A stretch of 64,000 nt of DNA from Platynereis dumerilii (lineage: Eukaryota > Annelida > Polychaeta > Phyllodocida > Nereididae): contig JAPTHN010000003.1 in the NCBI GenBank assembly GCA_026936325.1, positions 64,492,692-64,556,691 of the forward strand, given 5' to 3'. The notes below the pieces were generated by a model. The model ran no database searches, was not told the DNA's origin, and worked only from the letters and a program-made list of their open reading frames with translations. A program made the translations under genes and the position numbers. This document shows, piece after piece, positions 25,641 through 37,204 of this stretch. Positions within the stretch are counted from its first letter, which is position 1; each line of letters opens with the position of its first letter.

Positions 25641-26115
25641 GATGGCAGCAATGGGCAGTGAAGTTATGAACTCAATATTTCTTAATTATTCTATTAATTG
25701 GTACCCCCTTTATTTATCACTCTTATCACACCTTATGTTTGAATTACACAATATTTTCCTTATTTCTGAGTATTTGTTATTGTCAGATAATTTACCTTTC
25801 GATAATTTTGATAATTATTCAGATGTCCTTATTTGATTATAATCATTTATTACAATATTTATTGAGATTGTAAAGATAACTTTATCTTGACTTTTTTTAC
25901 TTGTTTTTATGTGTAAATAAGTTGTAATTTTTTCATGTGTTTGAACATGTAAAATAAAATGACTTGTGTTTGAAGTGGGACAGCTAATTAAGTTACTGAG
26001 GCAATTGCCTTTGTACTTCTATTCTGAAAGTCCTGGCACCCACAATAGTGTCTGAGATCAGACAGTGACCCTTGAGCATATTATGTAGCTGTAATCTTGT
26101 GCACTGGTCTACACA
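25641..26115. other. upstream region of AOAH copy 1
   Basis: AT-rich sequence directly upstream of the AOAH copy 1 start codon and so the likely site of its promoter. There is no CpG-rich block like that upstream of copy 2, and I identify no individual element. Confidence 0.35.
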
Positions 26116-26119
26116 ATTT

Positions 26120-26285
26120 AACTTGAGATCTCTATTTCCAGTCGACCAGGCATCTATGTTATTTCAAGCCAACCTGGTAACTGTTTCAAAGCCTAGCTGG
26201 CATCTATCTTTTTTCCAGCCACCCTGGTATATCCTGTTTCTATCTCCCTGGTATCGCCATGATTCCTGCCTTTGGGACAAGACCC
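26120..26285. repeat. diverged units of the CCACCTTGGTAAC minisatellite
   Basis: Four or so irregular units such as TTTCCAGCCACCCTGGTAT and TTTCAAGCCAACCTGGTAAC, recognisably the same family as the 51-bp array at 43.5-44.8 kb. Confidence 0.6.
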
Positions 26286-26639
26286 TGTTTTCAGTTTTTG
26301 GCTGGAGAATTCTGGAGAATTCTCTAGCCTTTTTAATAATGGGTTTTGGGGGTGTGGTCGATATTTGGAGGTGTGGCGCATAATGACAGCTATGCATTTT
26401 TGGCTATCATGCGTTGAGTTTGTGTTTGTGGTAATTGCTGGTTAGAAGCAATCTTAGTTGGCTAATTTGACAGCATTAGGAAAGGTGTAATGGGTTGACA
26501 GTTGTTCGGTTGAAACTGTGGCAGTGCTTGAAAATTTTTAATTTTTGGGGGTGTGGCCATTTAGAGCCAATGAGAATGAGGGACTTGGTGGGAGTGGCCA
26601 TTTCAGCCAATAGGGAGACATGTAGTATGCAAGGCCTGG

Positions 26640-28555
26640 GGGGGGGGGAGGACACATCCAGGGGGGTACTTGCAGAAATTATAATTTTTGCTAGTTATAT
26701 TTCTAGGCTGGGGGTCACCTCGGAAGGATGTAATTTTAAAATTTTAGATTTTACAAGTCTCGAGGGGGTCACCTCGGGGGGGGTACTCGCAAAAAAAAAA
26801 ATTTCTGCTAGTTATATTGCCAGGCTGGGTCACCTCTGGGGAGTTTTAAATTTTATATTCTATGCTAAGCCCGATGGAGGAGGATATTTCCGGGGGGTAC
26901 TTACAGAAATTATTTTTCTTGCTAGTTATTCTAGGCTATGGGTCACCTCTGAGGGGGGTAATTTTAAATTTTAGATTCTACGAGTCCCGAGGGGGGTCGC
27001 CTCGGGGGGGGGGTACTCATAAAAAAAAATTGTGTTCTTCTGCTAGTTATATTGCTAGGCTGAGGTCACCTTGGGGGAGGTATTAAATTTTATATTCTAT
27101 ACAAGGCCCAGGGGGGGGTCACATCCGGGGGGGTGCTTGCAGAAATTTTTATTTTTGCTAGTTATATTTCTAGGCTGGTGGTCACCTCGGAGGAGGTAAT
27201 TTTAAAATTTTAGATTTTACAAGTCCCGAGGGGGGTCACCTCGGGGGGGGTACTTGCAGAATTTTTTTTTTTTTGCAAGTGATATCTCTCTGCTTGGGGT
27301 CACCTCTAAGGGAGGTAATTTAAAAATTTTAGATTTGACAAGTCCCGAGGGGGGTCGCCTCGGGGGGGGGTACTCATAAAAAAAAAATTGTGTTCTTCTG
27401 CTAGTTATATTGCTAGGCTGAGGTCACCTTGGGGGAGGTATTAAATTTTATATTCTATACAAGGCCCAGGGGGGGGTCACATCCGGGGGGGTGCTTGCAG
27501 AAATTTTTATTTTTGCTAGTTAGATTTCTAGGCTGGTGGTCACCTCGGAGGAGGTAATTTTAAAATTTTAGATTTTACAAGTCCCGAGGGGGGTCACCTC
27601 GGGGGGGGTACTTGCAGAATTTTTTTTTTTGCAAGTGATATCTCTGGGCTTGGGGTCACCTCTGAGGGAGGTAATTTAAAAATTTTAGATTTGACAAGTC
27701 CCGAGGGGGGTCACCTCGGGGGGGAGGGGGGGGGCGGAGGTTCGGTCACCTCGGGGGGGGGGGGGGGTACTCGCAAAAAAAAAAATTTCTGCCTGTTATA
27801 TTGCCAGGCTGGGGTCACCTCGGGGAAGGTATTAAATTTACTATTCTATACCCGAGGGGGGGGGGAGGACATTTCCAGGGGGGTACTTGCAGAAATTATT
27901 TTTTTTGCTAGTTATATTTCTAGGCTAGGGGTGACCTCGGAGGGAGGTAATTTTAAAACTTTAGATTTTACAAGTCCCGAGGGGGTCACCTCACCACGGC
28001 GGGGGGGGTTGTGCTCGCAAAAAAAAAGTATTTTTTCTTCTAGTTATATTGCTAGACTGGGGTCACCTCGGGGGAGGTATTAAATTTTATATTCTATACT
28101 AGGCCCGGGGGGGGGTCACATCAGGGGGGAGCTTGCAGAAATTTTTTATTTTTGCTTGTTATATTTCTAGGCTGGTCACCTTGGAGGGAGGTTATTAAAA
28201 AATTTAGGATTTTACAAGTCCCGAGGGGGGTCACCTCGGAGGGGGTAGTCGCAAAAAAAAAAAAGTTCTGCCTTTTATATTGCCAGGCTAGGGTCACCTC
28301 GGGGGAGGTATTAAAGTTTGTATTCTATGCAAGGCCTGATAGGGGGGGAGGACATTTCCAGGGGGGTATTGCAGAAATTATTTTTTTTACTAGTTATACT
28401 TCTAGGCTAGGGGTCACCTCGGAGGGAGGTAATTTTAAAATTTTAGATTTTACAAGTCCCGAGGGGGGTCACCTCGGGGGGGGGGGGTACTTGCAAAAAA
28501 AAAGGCTTTTTTATGCTAGATATATTGCTAGGCTGGGGTCACCTCGGGGGAGGTA
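26640..28555. repeat. G-rich satellite, dimeric units near 115-125 bp
   Basis: Units alternate between a TTTTGCTAGTTATATTTCTAG type and a TACTCGCAAAAAAA type, separated by GGGGGTCACCTCGGGGGG blocks and GGAGGTATTAAATTTTATAT. There are runs of 6-15 G. About 2 kb here, continued after insertions at 40221-40303 and 41255-41600. Frames through it read VTSEGGNFKILDFTSPEG-like peptides, which are repeat products. Confidence 0.93.
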
Positions 28556-28969
28556 TTAAGAGCCAGTGACAGAGAAAATTGAGGATTTTTGCCAAAATCA
28601 TGGCTGTGCAATCTCACCGATTTTGATGAAATTTGGCACATGTCAAGTACTTGGGTCAAAAACAACATTCACAAAATTTTTGGTCATTTGGTCCAGGGGT
28701 GGCTATGGTAGGCCACCTCCATTATTAAGGCCATAATTTCGCTTTTAGAGAGAAAGGAAATGTTAAAAAATGGCAATTTTAAAATCACTGTGTAGTCAAC
28801 CTGAGGTGATGTAATGATATAATTTCATTTCAGATATTGAGAAAAATGGATTTCCTTTCAAATGGAATTTAATTTTTTGTTCCTAAACTGGCCACCAGGG
28901 TGTGGGTGATACAAGGAACTTGCTCTATTTCAAAGGCGAAAAAGGATCTAAAAAGTGGTCATTTTCAGA

Positions 28970-29760
28970 TCCAAATTGCCAATCTGAGGGTCTACCCCCA
29001 GATATGTCAATGACATGGATATACCCGTATACACTTCATCTTTCAATATCAATCATAAAATTTGGTATACTTTTGACACCCTAAGCATGGGAAGCATGGG
29101 AAATTTACCTATTTTACAGAAAAACAAATTTTTGTGAAAATAGCCATTTATAGATCTCAATGGCCAATCTGAAATTTGGCCCAAGGCTATGCTAATGAAT
29201 TAGAATTACCAAATAACACACCTTCTTCCAAAATCAATCATAATATTTGGTTTATATGGTCTGTTGTAGGCATGAGAAGTACAGGAAATTTACCAATTTG
29301 AACAAAATCGCAATTTTAGTGAAAAAGGCCATTTTCATATGAAAATTGTCAATCTGACAGTCAGCCCCCAGCTATGCCAGTGACATGGAAATACCAATTT
29401 ACATTTCATCTTCCAAAACCAATCATAAAATTTGGTTTATATGACCTGCAATAAGCATTGGAAACATATGAAGTTAATCTATTTAACTAAAACGAAATTT
29501 TGGTGAAATTTCGGTGAAGATGGCTGTTTTCATATCCCTGCTGCCAATCTGACAGTTGGCCCCTAGCTATGCCAATGACATAGAATTAACAATTTACACT
29601 TCATCTTCCAATATCAATCATAAAATTTGGTTTTCATGGCTTACTACAAGCATGGGAAACATATGAAGTTTTAACCTCTGTGACCAAAAATGACATTTCC
29701 ATGCAAACTGTCGTTTTCAGATTCAGAATGCTAATTAGAACGTTTGAACCTGGTTATAAA
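28970..29760. repeat. left subterminal tandem repeat, unit about 185-200 bp
   Basis: About five diverged units marked by CCAATCTGA (near 28980, 29166, 29350, 29551), GCTATGCCAATGACAT and AATCATAAAATTTGGTTTA, just inside the left end of the TTAA element. Confidence 0.8.
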
Positions 29761-29769
29761 GTCTGGAAA

Positions 29770-30600
29770 TGTCACAGTGTTACCAGTTGTTGGTAATTAA
29801 CACTTCATTTTTCAATACAAAATTTATTTTATAGCTTTTATGTTCTTAAGGCATGAATAGCATACAAAATTGACCTATTTGACACAAAACGCATTTCTTT
29901 ATGAAGGTGTGAATGTTCTCATTCCTTGTCTGGTTCTCGACTGCTTTACTGGATATAATTCTGAAATTTAGTGTGCACATATAAAAAAGAAAAGTACCCT
30001 TTACAAGAATCCGCGGATTCAAAACCGACCTAACGCAGTTTTAGGTGCGATTGCTCTAACCACTGAGCAACTGATATTTTGAAGAAGTGAGAGATTGTTT
30101 GGTGATCTTGGACTGGAAGTATAGTTGCATGGAACAGTCACAGAAGTGAAGGCGCATGAGAAATTATGTAACTGAAAGAGAGGACATAGTTTTTAAGAAT
30201 TTATTGGAAAATGTTTAGTCGTGAATGACATGACAGAATTGTTTCAGGGTTCGTAGTGTTGAACTGGTGCGGTCATTGCATTAACAGTCAGTGGTATGTG
30301 AGCAAGTGCTCTGTGAAGGATAACGTGATTTGTGTTCCTTACGGATGAAATCAGTGTTTGTACTGTAAGGGGGTTTGTGGGAATTTTCAGTCGTTTGATA
30401 TACTCCTACGGATTCCTGAGATTGGGTGGGGTTTCAAAATGAAGAATGGGCTGTTTACTTTGATGGCAGTGACGACGGATTATTTTGTAGTAATGTTGAA
30501 GAGGGAAGCCTGAAATGACAGAATGTGAAAACATGAGTGGCTGTATTGCATGGGTGAGAAAGACAAAACTTGAGCTACAAAAAGTATGTGGGAAATGTGA
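29770..30600. other. interior of the TTAA element, nothing coding recognised
   Basis: Apart from a degenerate tRNA-like stretch at about 30004-30072, no structure was recognised in this segment. Confidence 0.4.
30004..30072 (-). pseudogene. tRNA-like remnant
   Basis: On the minus strand, CAGTTGCTCAGTGGTTAGAG resembles a tRNA D-arm/A box, and GGTTTTGAATCC about 35 nt later is a degraded B box. There is no complete cloverleaf; probably a SINE head or tRNA pseudogene. Confidence 0.4.
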
Positions 30601-30610
30601 GCTGCACGAA

Positions 30611-31007
30611 TAGGAATGTTATCGATAAGCCAATAATCGATGCATCGGTAACTTCTTATCGATCGATACGTATCGATATGACAGTTCACCTTATCGATAC
30701 GTATCGACACCAAATGTTTCACTATTTTTATCTGCTATAGTAACATTCTGCTGTCATGTATGTCTCTCGATTGACAATTATGCACAGTTCCTATCCATAA
30801 GAGAAGAGTGCAAGGCAGAGTATTGATGAAAGAAATAGATTAAAATGTCTAATAGCAATTTAGAAGACGTATCTGTCCTCCTGCAATAAAATTTTGAGGT
30901 TTCCTTGAAGACTACTAAAAGTTTGGAGATATCGATACATATCGAATATCAATAAGTTTCCTGTCGATATTCGTATCGACAAGAAATCCTTATCGATGAC
31001 ATTCCTA
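30611..31007. mobile_element. hAT-type MITE rich in ATCGAT
   Basis: 397 bp with ends TAGGAATGT(T/C)ATCGATAA inverted at each side, flanked by 8-bp near-duplicates TGCACGAA (30603-30610) and TACACGAA (31008-31015). The interior is crowded with TATCGATA/ATACGTATCGAT palindromes. The 8-bp duplication and TAG-start terminus fit the hAT superfamily; it is non-autonomous and has no coding frame. Confidence 0.75.
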
Positions 31008-31103
31008 TACACGAATCATGTGGATATGATGATGGATTATTAAAATAATGAGGTATACAATTGCATCAATGAAATTGTGCATTGCTTTTGTTTTCTAACT
31101 TAC

Positions 31104-31601
31104 CGGATTCGTGTGTAGTAGAAGAACTCGATTATTGTGAGATGCTTATCCATGAAGGGATATATCACATTCATACTAGTGTCCCTCACAGCAGTTTTGA
31201 AGACAACAAGATGACTATTTGGTTGTACATGTTCCTTGCAGTGTAATGTTTATCTGTTCTGGGGATGGTTTTCATGGTTATCTGTGACGTGATGGAACAA
31301 TAGGACAGGGAGCTGAATATAAAGAACAAATTGTAAGTTAAAATGTGTGGCAGATAAATACTTGTAACATAAGACGTATGGACGGGGTTCGCGGCAAGAT
31401 ACGTTCTGTACTTATGATATTGTTATAGTTATTTGAGGAAAAGTGTTTTTAACTGTTGCTTACCTTGAGAGGTAACCCATGTCCGGGCTCTGTTCAGATC
31501 CTTTAAGTGCAGTCCAAGCATGCAGGGTGTGGATTTTTGAAAAAGGCATTTCTGGAATTGTTTGACATATCAATCTCCTGAGAGATGTGTATAGGATGTT
31601 C
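31104..31601 (-). CDS. two candidate exons of an unrecognised gene
   Basis: Candidate exon 31601-31464 (138 nt) has acceptor TTCCACAG and donor GTAAGC and is open as a peptide starting NILYTSLRRLICQT. Candidate exon 31184-31104 (81 nt) has donor GTAAG and reads DTSMNVIYPFMDKHL and on to FFYYTRIR. The phase at the junction (2 to 2) agrees and both lengths divide by three. A third open stretch bounded by splice-like sites lies at 31796-31967 but does not join in frame. No start or stop exon was found. The whole lies inside the 11.66 kb TTAA element, so it could be a captured gene piece, a non-coding transcript or chance. Confidence 0.25.
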
Positions 31602-31969
31602 CTGTGGAAGGAAAAGAAAGATTTCAATAGGCAATTGCGGATTGCTGAAGGAGTATTTTAACGAATGGAAATTAGTGAAATGTTTTTATGTATTATGTAT
31701 TGCAAAAGTGTTTGATAAATTTCATGTTCTTTACTTTAGTTGAAGTACTAGATTTGTGAGATATGAATATGAATTTTTCTTTCTGTGAAACTCACCAGGA
31801 ATGCAGTGGCAGAGGAGTTGCTTGTATGTGTATACCGTGTATTTAGGCACGCAAGCACATGATGCGGAATGATGATGATATCGTGCAGGACATACTTCTT
31901 GAAATGTATCTGGGGCAGTACGGCTCGGCCAAAACAGGAGCGGGAAGTCTTGCGCCTGTGGTGAAAGAA

Positions 31970-32540
31970 ATGGAATTGCATAACTGTTATTTCTAACTAT
32001 AACGAAGAAGTTCTAAGATTATTTAAAATCTTTTGTGAACGCTTTCAATATCAATTCTATGATTATAAGACTGAATAATTTTGGGGTCACAACTTCATCA
32101 TGTATTTACAACATGTTCATGGATGCTCAATGTGACATTTCACAATTTTGGACACTACCAGGCAGTTCACCGCCACTTAATGTGTGAACACAAATTTAAA
32201 TCAAAACACACATCACAACAAAAAATTATAGCCACAGTTCCCAAGACCAAACTAAATTGTCAGTTCACTACGTGTATATATATAAAGCTATTCTCATACA
32301 CAAAAGCAACAAGTCACAATCAAATCTGTACAAAGCCAACTGGCACAAAATTAATGGTAAGCCTCCAAGTATTCAATAATACAAGTTCATGAGAAGATCC
32401 AATACAACAGAACTGCAGCAAATGGTTGTCGCCACAAAAGTTACTGTCAAGAAGAAGCAACTGTCAAAAAATGAAAAGTTAGTGACATAACATAAATTTA
32501 CAAAAAAACAACAATATCAATCAGTATGTATATCATTTAG
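31970..32540. other. interior of the TTAA element, nothing recognised
   Basis: AT-rich sequence without a convincing exon, repeat or element boundary. Confidence 0.35.
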
Positions 32541-32548
32541 CTGGTGTA

Positions 32549-32837
32549 CGGTCAACTAGGCGACAAACCAACTAGGTGACACCCATCAGTACCAACAAGG
32601 TTCACAAAACACATCCCACTAGGTGACAATAGATTTCCTAATTGACCACCATTGAAGGTGATCTGTCACCTGGTTGGTATCCCCAATAAAATATGTGTCA
32701 CCTGGATGGTATGTGGGGGTATCTGCTGTCACCTAGTTGTCCAAAAAGTGTAGCCTAGTTGGTAGTGATATGTCACCCAGTTGGTTGTCGCCTAGTTGGT
32801 AGTGTTGTAGCCTAGTTGTCTGTCGCCTAGTTGACCG
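32549..32837. mobile_element. inverted-repeat element made of CAACTAGGTGACA-type short repeats
   Basis: Ends are CGGTCAACTAGGCGACA at 32549 and its complement TGTCGCCTAGTTGACCG at 32837. Inside, the motif is repeated about ten times, in one orientation at left (ACCAACTAGGTGACAC) and the opposite at right (TGTCACCTAGTTGGT). Same architecture as 13397-13738. Confidence 0.7.
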
Positions 32838-33554
32838 ACAATCCATTTAGCTTAAGTAAGTCAAAGTGCTCATTTACTGCGCCTATGCACAAATTTATTG
32901 AATTTTTTAACGTAGAACCAAAACTGCTGTCACTCTCTTGACTGTGCCAGAATTTGTTCAACAAACACAAGTACACAAACTTACAATTACAGTGTGTCTC
33001 ATCTAGCATGCGAACTGAAATATAGCACTGGTCTGACAGCCTGTATAAAAGCAATCAATGGGCTTGGGGGGTAGTCACAGGTACTAAGTTGTCAGGAACT
33101 AATCCACGAGTGACACTGCAGTACAATTTTGTGACGTCACGGCCAATTGTGTCACTGTTTATATCACAAATGTCAAAAAACTTGTGAAAATGGACTGCCG
33201 ACGTCAAAAATTGCCGAAAATCGGCCAAAAACGGTCCCAAAAGATCGAGAAAATGTGATATTCAGATTGCAAAATCGCCAATCTACGTACAGGTATGTGT
33301 ATTTCTGCTGTAGGACTGATCTCTACTGATAGGACTTCTGAAGGCTGAGGTGAGGAATCAGGCCAAACATCAGTTCGCATGTTTGATGAGACAAACCGAA
33401 ATGCGTTAACTTGACAAGCACAGTAGCTGTTGAAATGCCTACCTTGACAATATTCAACTTGTACAATCGTCTAGAGTACTCTAGACCCTTTCAAATCGTT
33501 TTTTTTTTCAAGATATCGATGTCACATTTCAGCAATGGCCTCCTTCTTGTTCAC

Positions 33555-33790
33555 TCGAGCGAAGATTTCTACGCGCATGCGCCGCGAGAAACTACTTCCG
33601 GTCAGTGAAATTTTCGACAAAACGGCAAAAATAACACTTTCTAGCATGTTTTATGCATTCTACAACTATTATAACATCACAAATACATCATATTAACTCG
33701 ATTCCGTCGTTCTATACGAAATTAATTGAAAAAAACAACGAATTTTCTACGCGCATGCGCCGCATGCAAACAACTTCCGGTCAGACGAAA
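33555..33790. promoter_or_regulatory. CpG-rich promoter-like module: paired NRF1 and ETS motifs, twice
   Basis: GCGCATGCGC (the NRF1 palindrome) at 33573-33582 and 33751-33760, each followed about 12 bp later by ACTTCCGG (ETS/GABP-type) at 33594-33601 and 33773-33780. The two modules are about 178 bp apart and share TCTACGCGCATGCGCCGC and CTTCCGGTCAG. This combination is typical of TATA-less housekeeping promoters. No gene start is recognised next to it; the candidate exons at 31.1-31.6 kb lie on the minus side. Confidence 0.5.
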
Positions 33791-33962
33791 ACACTACCCC
33801 GGCCCAAAATAAAATATTAAAGAAGGTATTTCAGTTAAATAAACATTATAACACCCTAAATACACGATCTGACCAAAGTGACACTTCGATTGCTTTATTT
33901 CGTATTCGATTATTTCTCGAAAACATCGTAATCGTCTGGTAAACTTCGTCTGTCATTCACCG

Positions 33963-34016
33963 GTTTGTGGTTGCTGGTTCGTTTTTGCTGGTTCGTTTTT
34001 GCTGGTTCGTGGTTGC
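33963..34016. repeat. short tandem repeat TTTTTGCTGGTTCG
   Basis: About four copies of a 14-bp GCTGGTTCGTTTTT unit. Confidence 0.8.
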
Positions 34017-34756
34017 ACTTTATGGTTTTACCAGATTCGTTTTAGAGCTCCTGGAAAAACCGCCGTAAGGTCGGCTAAAAAAGGGTACCGCATCGATCTT
34101 ATCATGAACCTGAGGGTATGTGGCGTGTAATAAAAGTTTTTAATGTCTTAAAGTAGGCATTTCTATGAAATAAATGCCCTTAGAAAAACTCCAAAGCCCC
34201 TCCCCTTGTTTCATGAAAATATTACATAGCCAAATATGTAAAAAAAAAAACAGCGTAATGCGCCGAAGAGGTGTTTGCGAAGTTAATATTGTAAATAGAG
34301 CAAAATGAATAAGTGGAATTTGGAGGAGTTTAATTGATATATGCAGATTTTTAAATTTTGAAAATCGGATGCCTATTAAGGTTTTCGCATTGAAAATGAT
34401 GTACACAATCTTTGGTGACGTTTTACAAGCAAAAATTTCGCCAGAGAAATTCCTTATCTTGTAGAATCGATGAACTGTTAAGAATACTTATATATAAGTT
34501 TTTTTATAGGTTAAGACAGCGATAAAAAAAAATCTAAATAATTCTTGTAAATATTTTACATATCCGAAGAAATTGTTCTTGAAATAGGATAGTCTGTGTA
34601 TGAGTTAATCATGACCATCGCATCTGCTTCAAATAACTCAAAAGGCGGGTCAATGAGGCAGAATTTTTTCTCTGGGATACAAAAAAAATCTGTACATAGA
34701 TGACCTATAAATAAAAAATCTATGATGGATTTTCTTCATTGGGCAGGAATAAACCA

Positions 34757-35526
34757 ATATACTGTAGTCAACTTTCGAAGTGGATCAAGAATTTACATAT
34801 AATTTATATTAACACAAAAAAATATGAGTAAATGACCTAAGTGCGGTATGTTGGCGTGATGTCTTGGCAATGTTTTGGCCGACAAAACTTCATGCTTCAC
34901 TAAATTTTAACCTTCAAAACGATGATTGTTTGTCACAAGGTGCAAAATGGTCTGTAACACTAATAAGCAATGGCAACCTTAATTGAAAACAGGTTATCAT
35001 TTCTTTTGTAACTGTGCAATAAACCAGGCATTGTTTTGTTAACTCAATTGAGCTCAACTTTTGATTTGATTCACTGTTTTCAAAAATCTGTGGCTTTTCC
35101 AATGGATATGAACAATTTCACCAAGCGGGGGAGCCACTGGCTGGGGCATACTTCATCAAGTGACTGGAGAAAATTTGTTTTTCAATCATATTTAGTAGAC
35201 AATTGAGGTCTTCTTTAACATTTTCACAGTTTAGGTTCCTTCGGTCCAATTCGAAATTGTTTGAGTGACCAAGGCTCTGAAATCACCACTCTATTTTGGT
35301 GTTGCTACAGTGTATTCACTAGTGTGTGACAAGTCATTTTGCACCTTGCTTCAAACAATCGCGTCTGGTGACTATCAAAGTCACCAAAGCCTAACAATCT
35401 CGTTCAAGCACATTACCAAGATATCAAAGTTAACATTTCACGCAAAATTATGCAGCAACAAGAACTGATGTCAGAATTGTTACGATGTAAATTCTTGATC
35501 CACTTCAAAAGTTGACTACTGTATAT
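34757..35526. mobile_element. 770-bp palindromic MITE
   Basis: The end TACTGTAGTCAACTTT at left is inverted at right, and the arms (outer 43 bp nearly identical, then diverged pairing such as GGTGCAAAATG near 34940 and 35340) meet near 35140. There is no coding frame. Flanks are ATAT-like, so a target duplication cannot be settled. Confidence 0.7.
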
Positions 35527-35809
35527 GCAATAGCAACAACAACATTGATTAAACTAGAATTAGTGTGGAGATTGAATAGATCGCTCAATGCTGGCACAGG
35601 GACTGAATTATCGCCTATTTTACTGTTGAAAATTGACACATATATATATATACACAAGCAAAATATGTGTATTGAGAATTTGAGTTTAATAGAGGCAGCA
35701 GTGACAGTGTAATTTGTGCATTTCAGTCTGTCACGTTTCATCATGGACAGCCGTCATACAAGATCAGACAAAAACTGCACCAAACCATCACAAAGATGGG
35801 ATCTATAGA

Positions 35810-37200
35810 CAACCACCCAACTTCTATCCACCCGACTCCTATCCACCAGACTCCTATCCACCAGACTCCTATCCACCAGACTCCTACCCATCCGACTCAT
35901 CTCCACCCGACTCCTGTCCACCCAAGTCCTGGCCAAACGACTGTCCACCCGACTGCTGTCCACCCAACTCCTGCTCACCCGACTCCTGTCCACCCGACTC
36001 CTGTCCACCGACTCCTGGCCAGCTGACTCCTATCCACCCGACTCCTATCCACCCGACTCTAACCAGACTCCTAACCACCAGACTCCTAACCACCCTACTC
36101 CTATCCACCCGACTCCTGGCCACCCGACTCCTATCCACTCAACACTCCTGTCCACCAGACTCCTGTCCACCCGACTCCTGTCCAAACGACTGTCCATCGG
36201 ACTCCTATCCATCCTACTCCTGTCCATCCGACTCCTGTCCATCCGACTCCTGTCCAAAATCTTGTCTTAGAGATGTCCTCCCTTTTTACTGTAACAACCT
36301 GTATGTTTCAGGAAGAAATAAATGTCTTGAGTCTTGAGTCTGTCCACCCGACTCCTGTCCACCGACTCCTGGCCAGCTGACTCCTATCCACCCGACTCCT
36401 ATCCACCCGACTATAACCAGACTCCTAACCACCAGACTCCTAACCACCCTACTCCTATCCACCCGACTCCTGGCCACCCGACTCCTATCCACTCAACACT
36501 CCTGTCCACCAGACTCCTGTCCACCCGACTCCTGTCCAAACGACTGTCCATCGGACTCCTATCCATCCTACTCCTGTCCATCCGACTCCTGTCCATCCGA
36601 CTCCTGTCCAAAATCTTGTCTTAGAGATGTCCTCCCTCTTTACTGTAACAACCTGTATGTTTCAGGAAGAAATAAATGTCTTGAGTCTTGAGTCTGTCCA
36701 CCCGACTCCTGTCCACCGACTCCTGGCCAGCTGACTCCTATCCACCCGACCCCTATCCACCCGACTCTAACCAGACTCCTAACCATCCGACTCCTAACCA
36801 CCCTACTCCTATCCATCGAACTCCTGGCCACCAGACTCCTATCCATCCGACTCTGTCCACCGACTCCTGGCCAGCCGACTCCTATCCACCCACTCCTAAC
36901 CACCAGACTCCTAATCACCCGACTCCTATCCACCCGATTCCTGTCATACGACTCCTGTCCACCCGACTCCTGGCCACCCGACTCCTATCCACCCGACTCC
37001 TATCTACCCAACTCCTATCCACCCAACACTCCTTTCCAAGCAACTCCTGTCCAAACGACGCCTGTCCACCCGACTCATATCCACCCGACTCCTTGCCACC
37101 AACTCCTATCCACCTGACTTATATCCACATCCAGCCGACTCCTATCCAACCGACTCCTAACCGCACGACTCCTAACCACCCGACTACTAACCACCCGACA
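35810..37200. repeat. 15-bp minisatellite (GACTCCTATCCACCC) with a 354-bp higher-order repeat
   Basis: About 1.4 kb of 14-15 bp units. A block containing CAAAATCTTGTCTTAGAGAT and an AATAAA hexamer recurs at about 36254 and 36608, so a 354-bp stretch was duplicated within the array. Open frames on both strands (SYPPDSYPPDS and similar) follow from the 15-bp unit. Confidence 0.93.
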
Positions 37201-37204
37201 TGAT

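Noticed and set aside
26495-28559. Glycine-rich frames through the G-rich satellite
   Set aside because: Translations of satellite units; frames shift from unit to unit.
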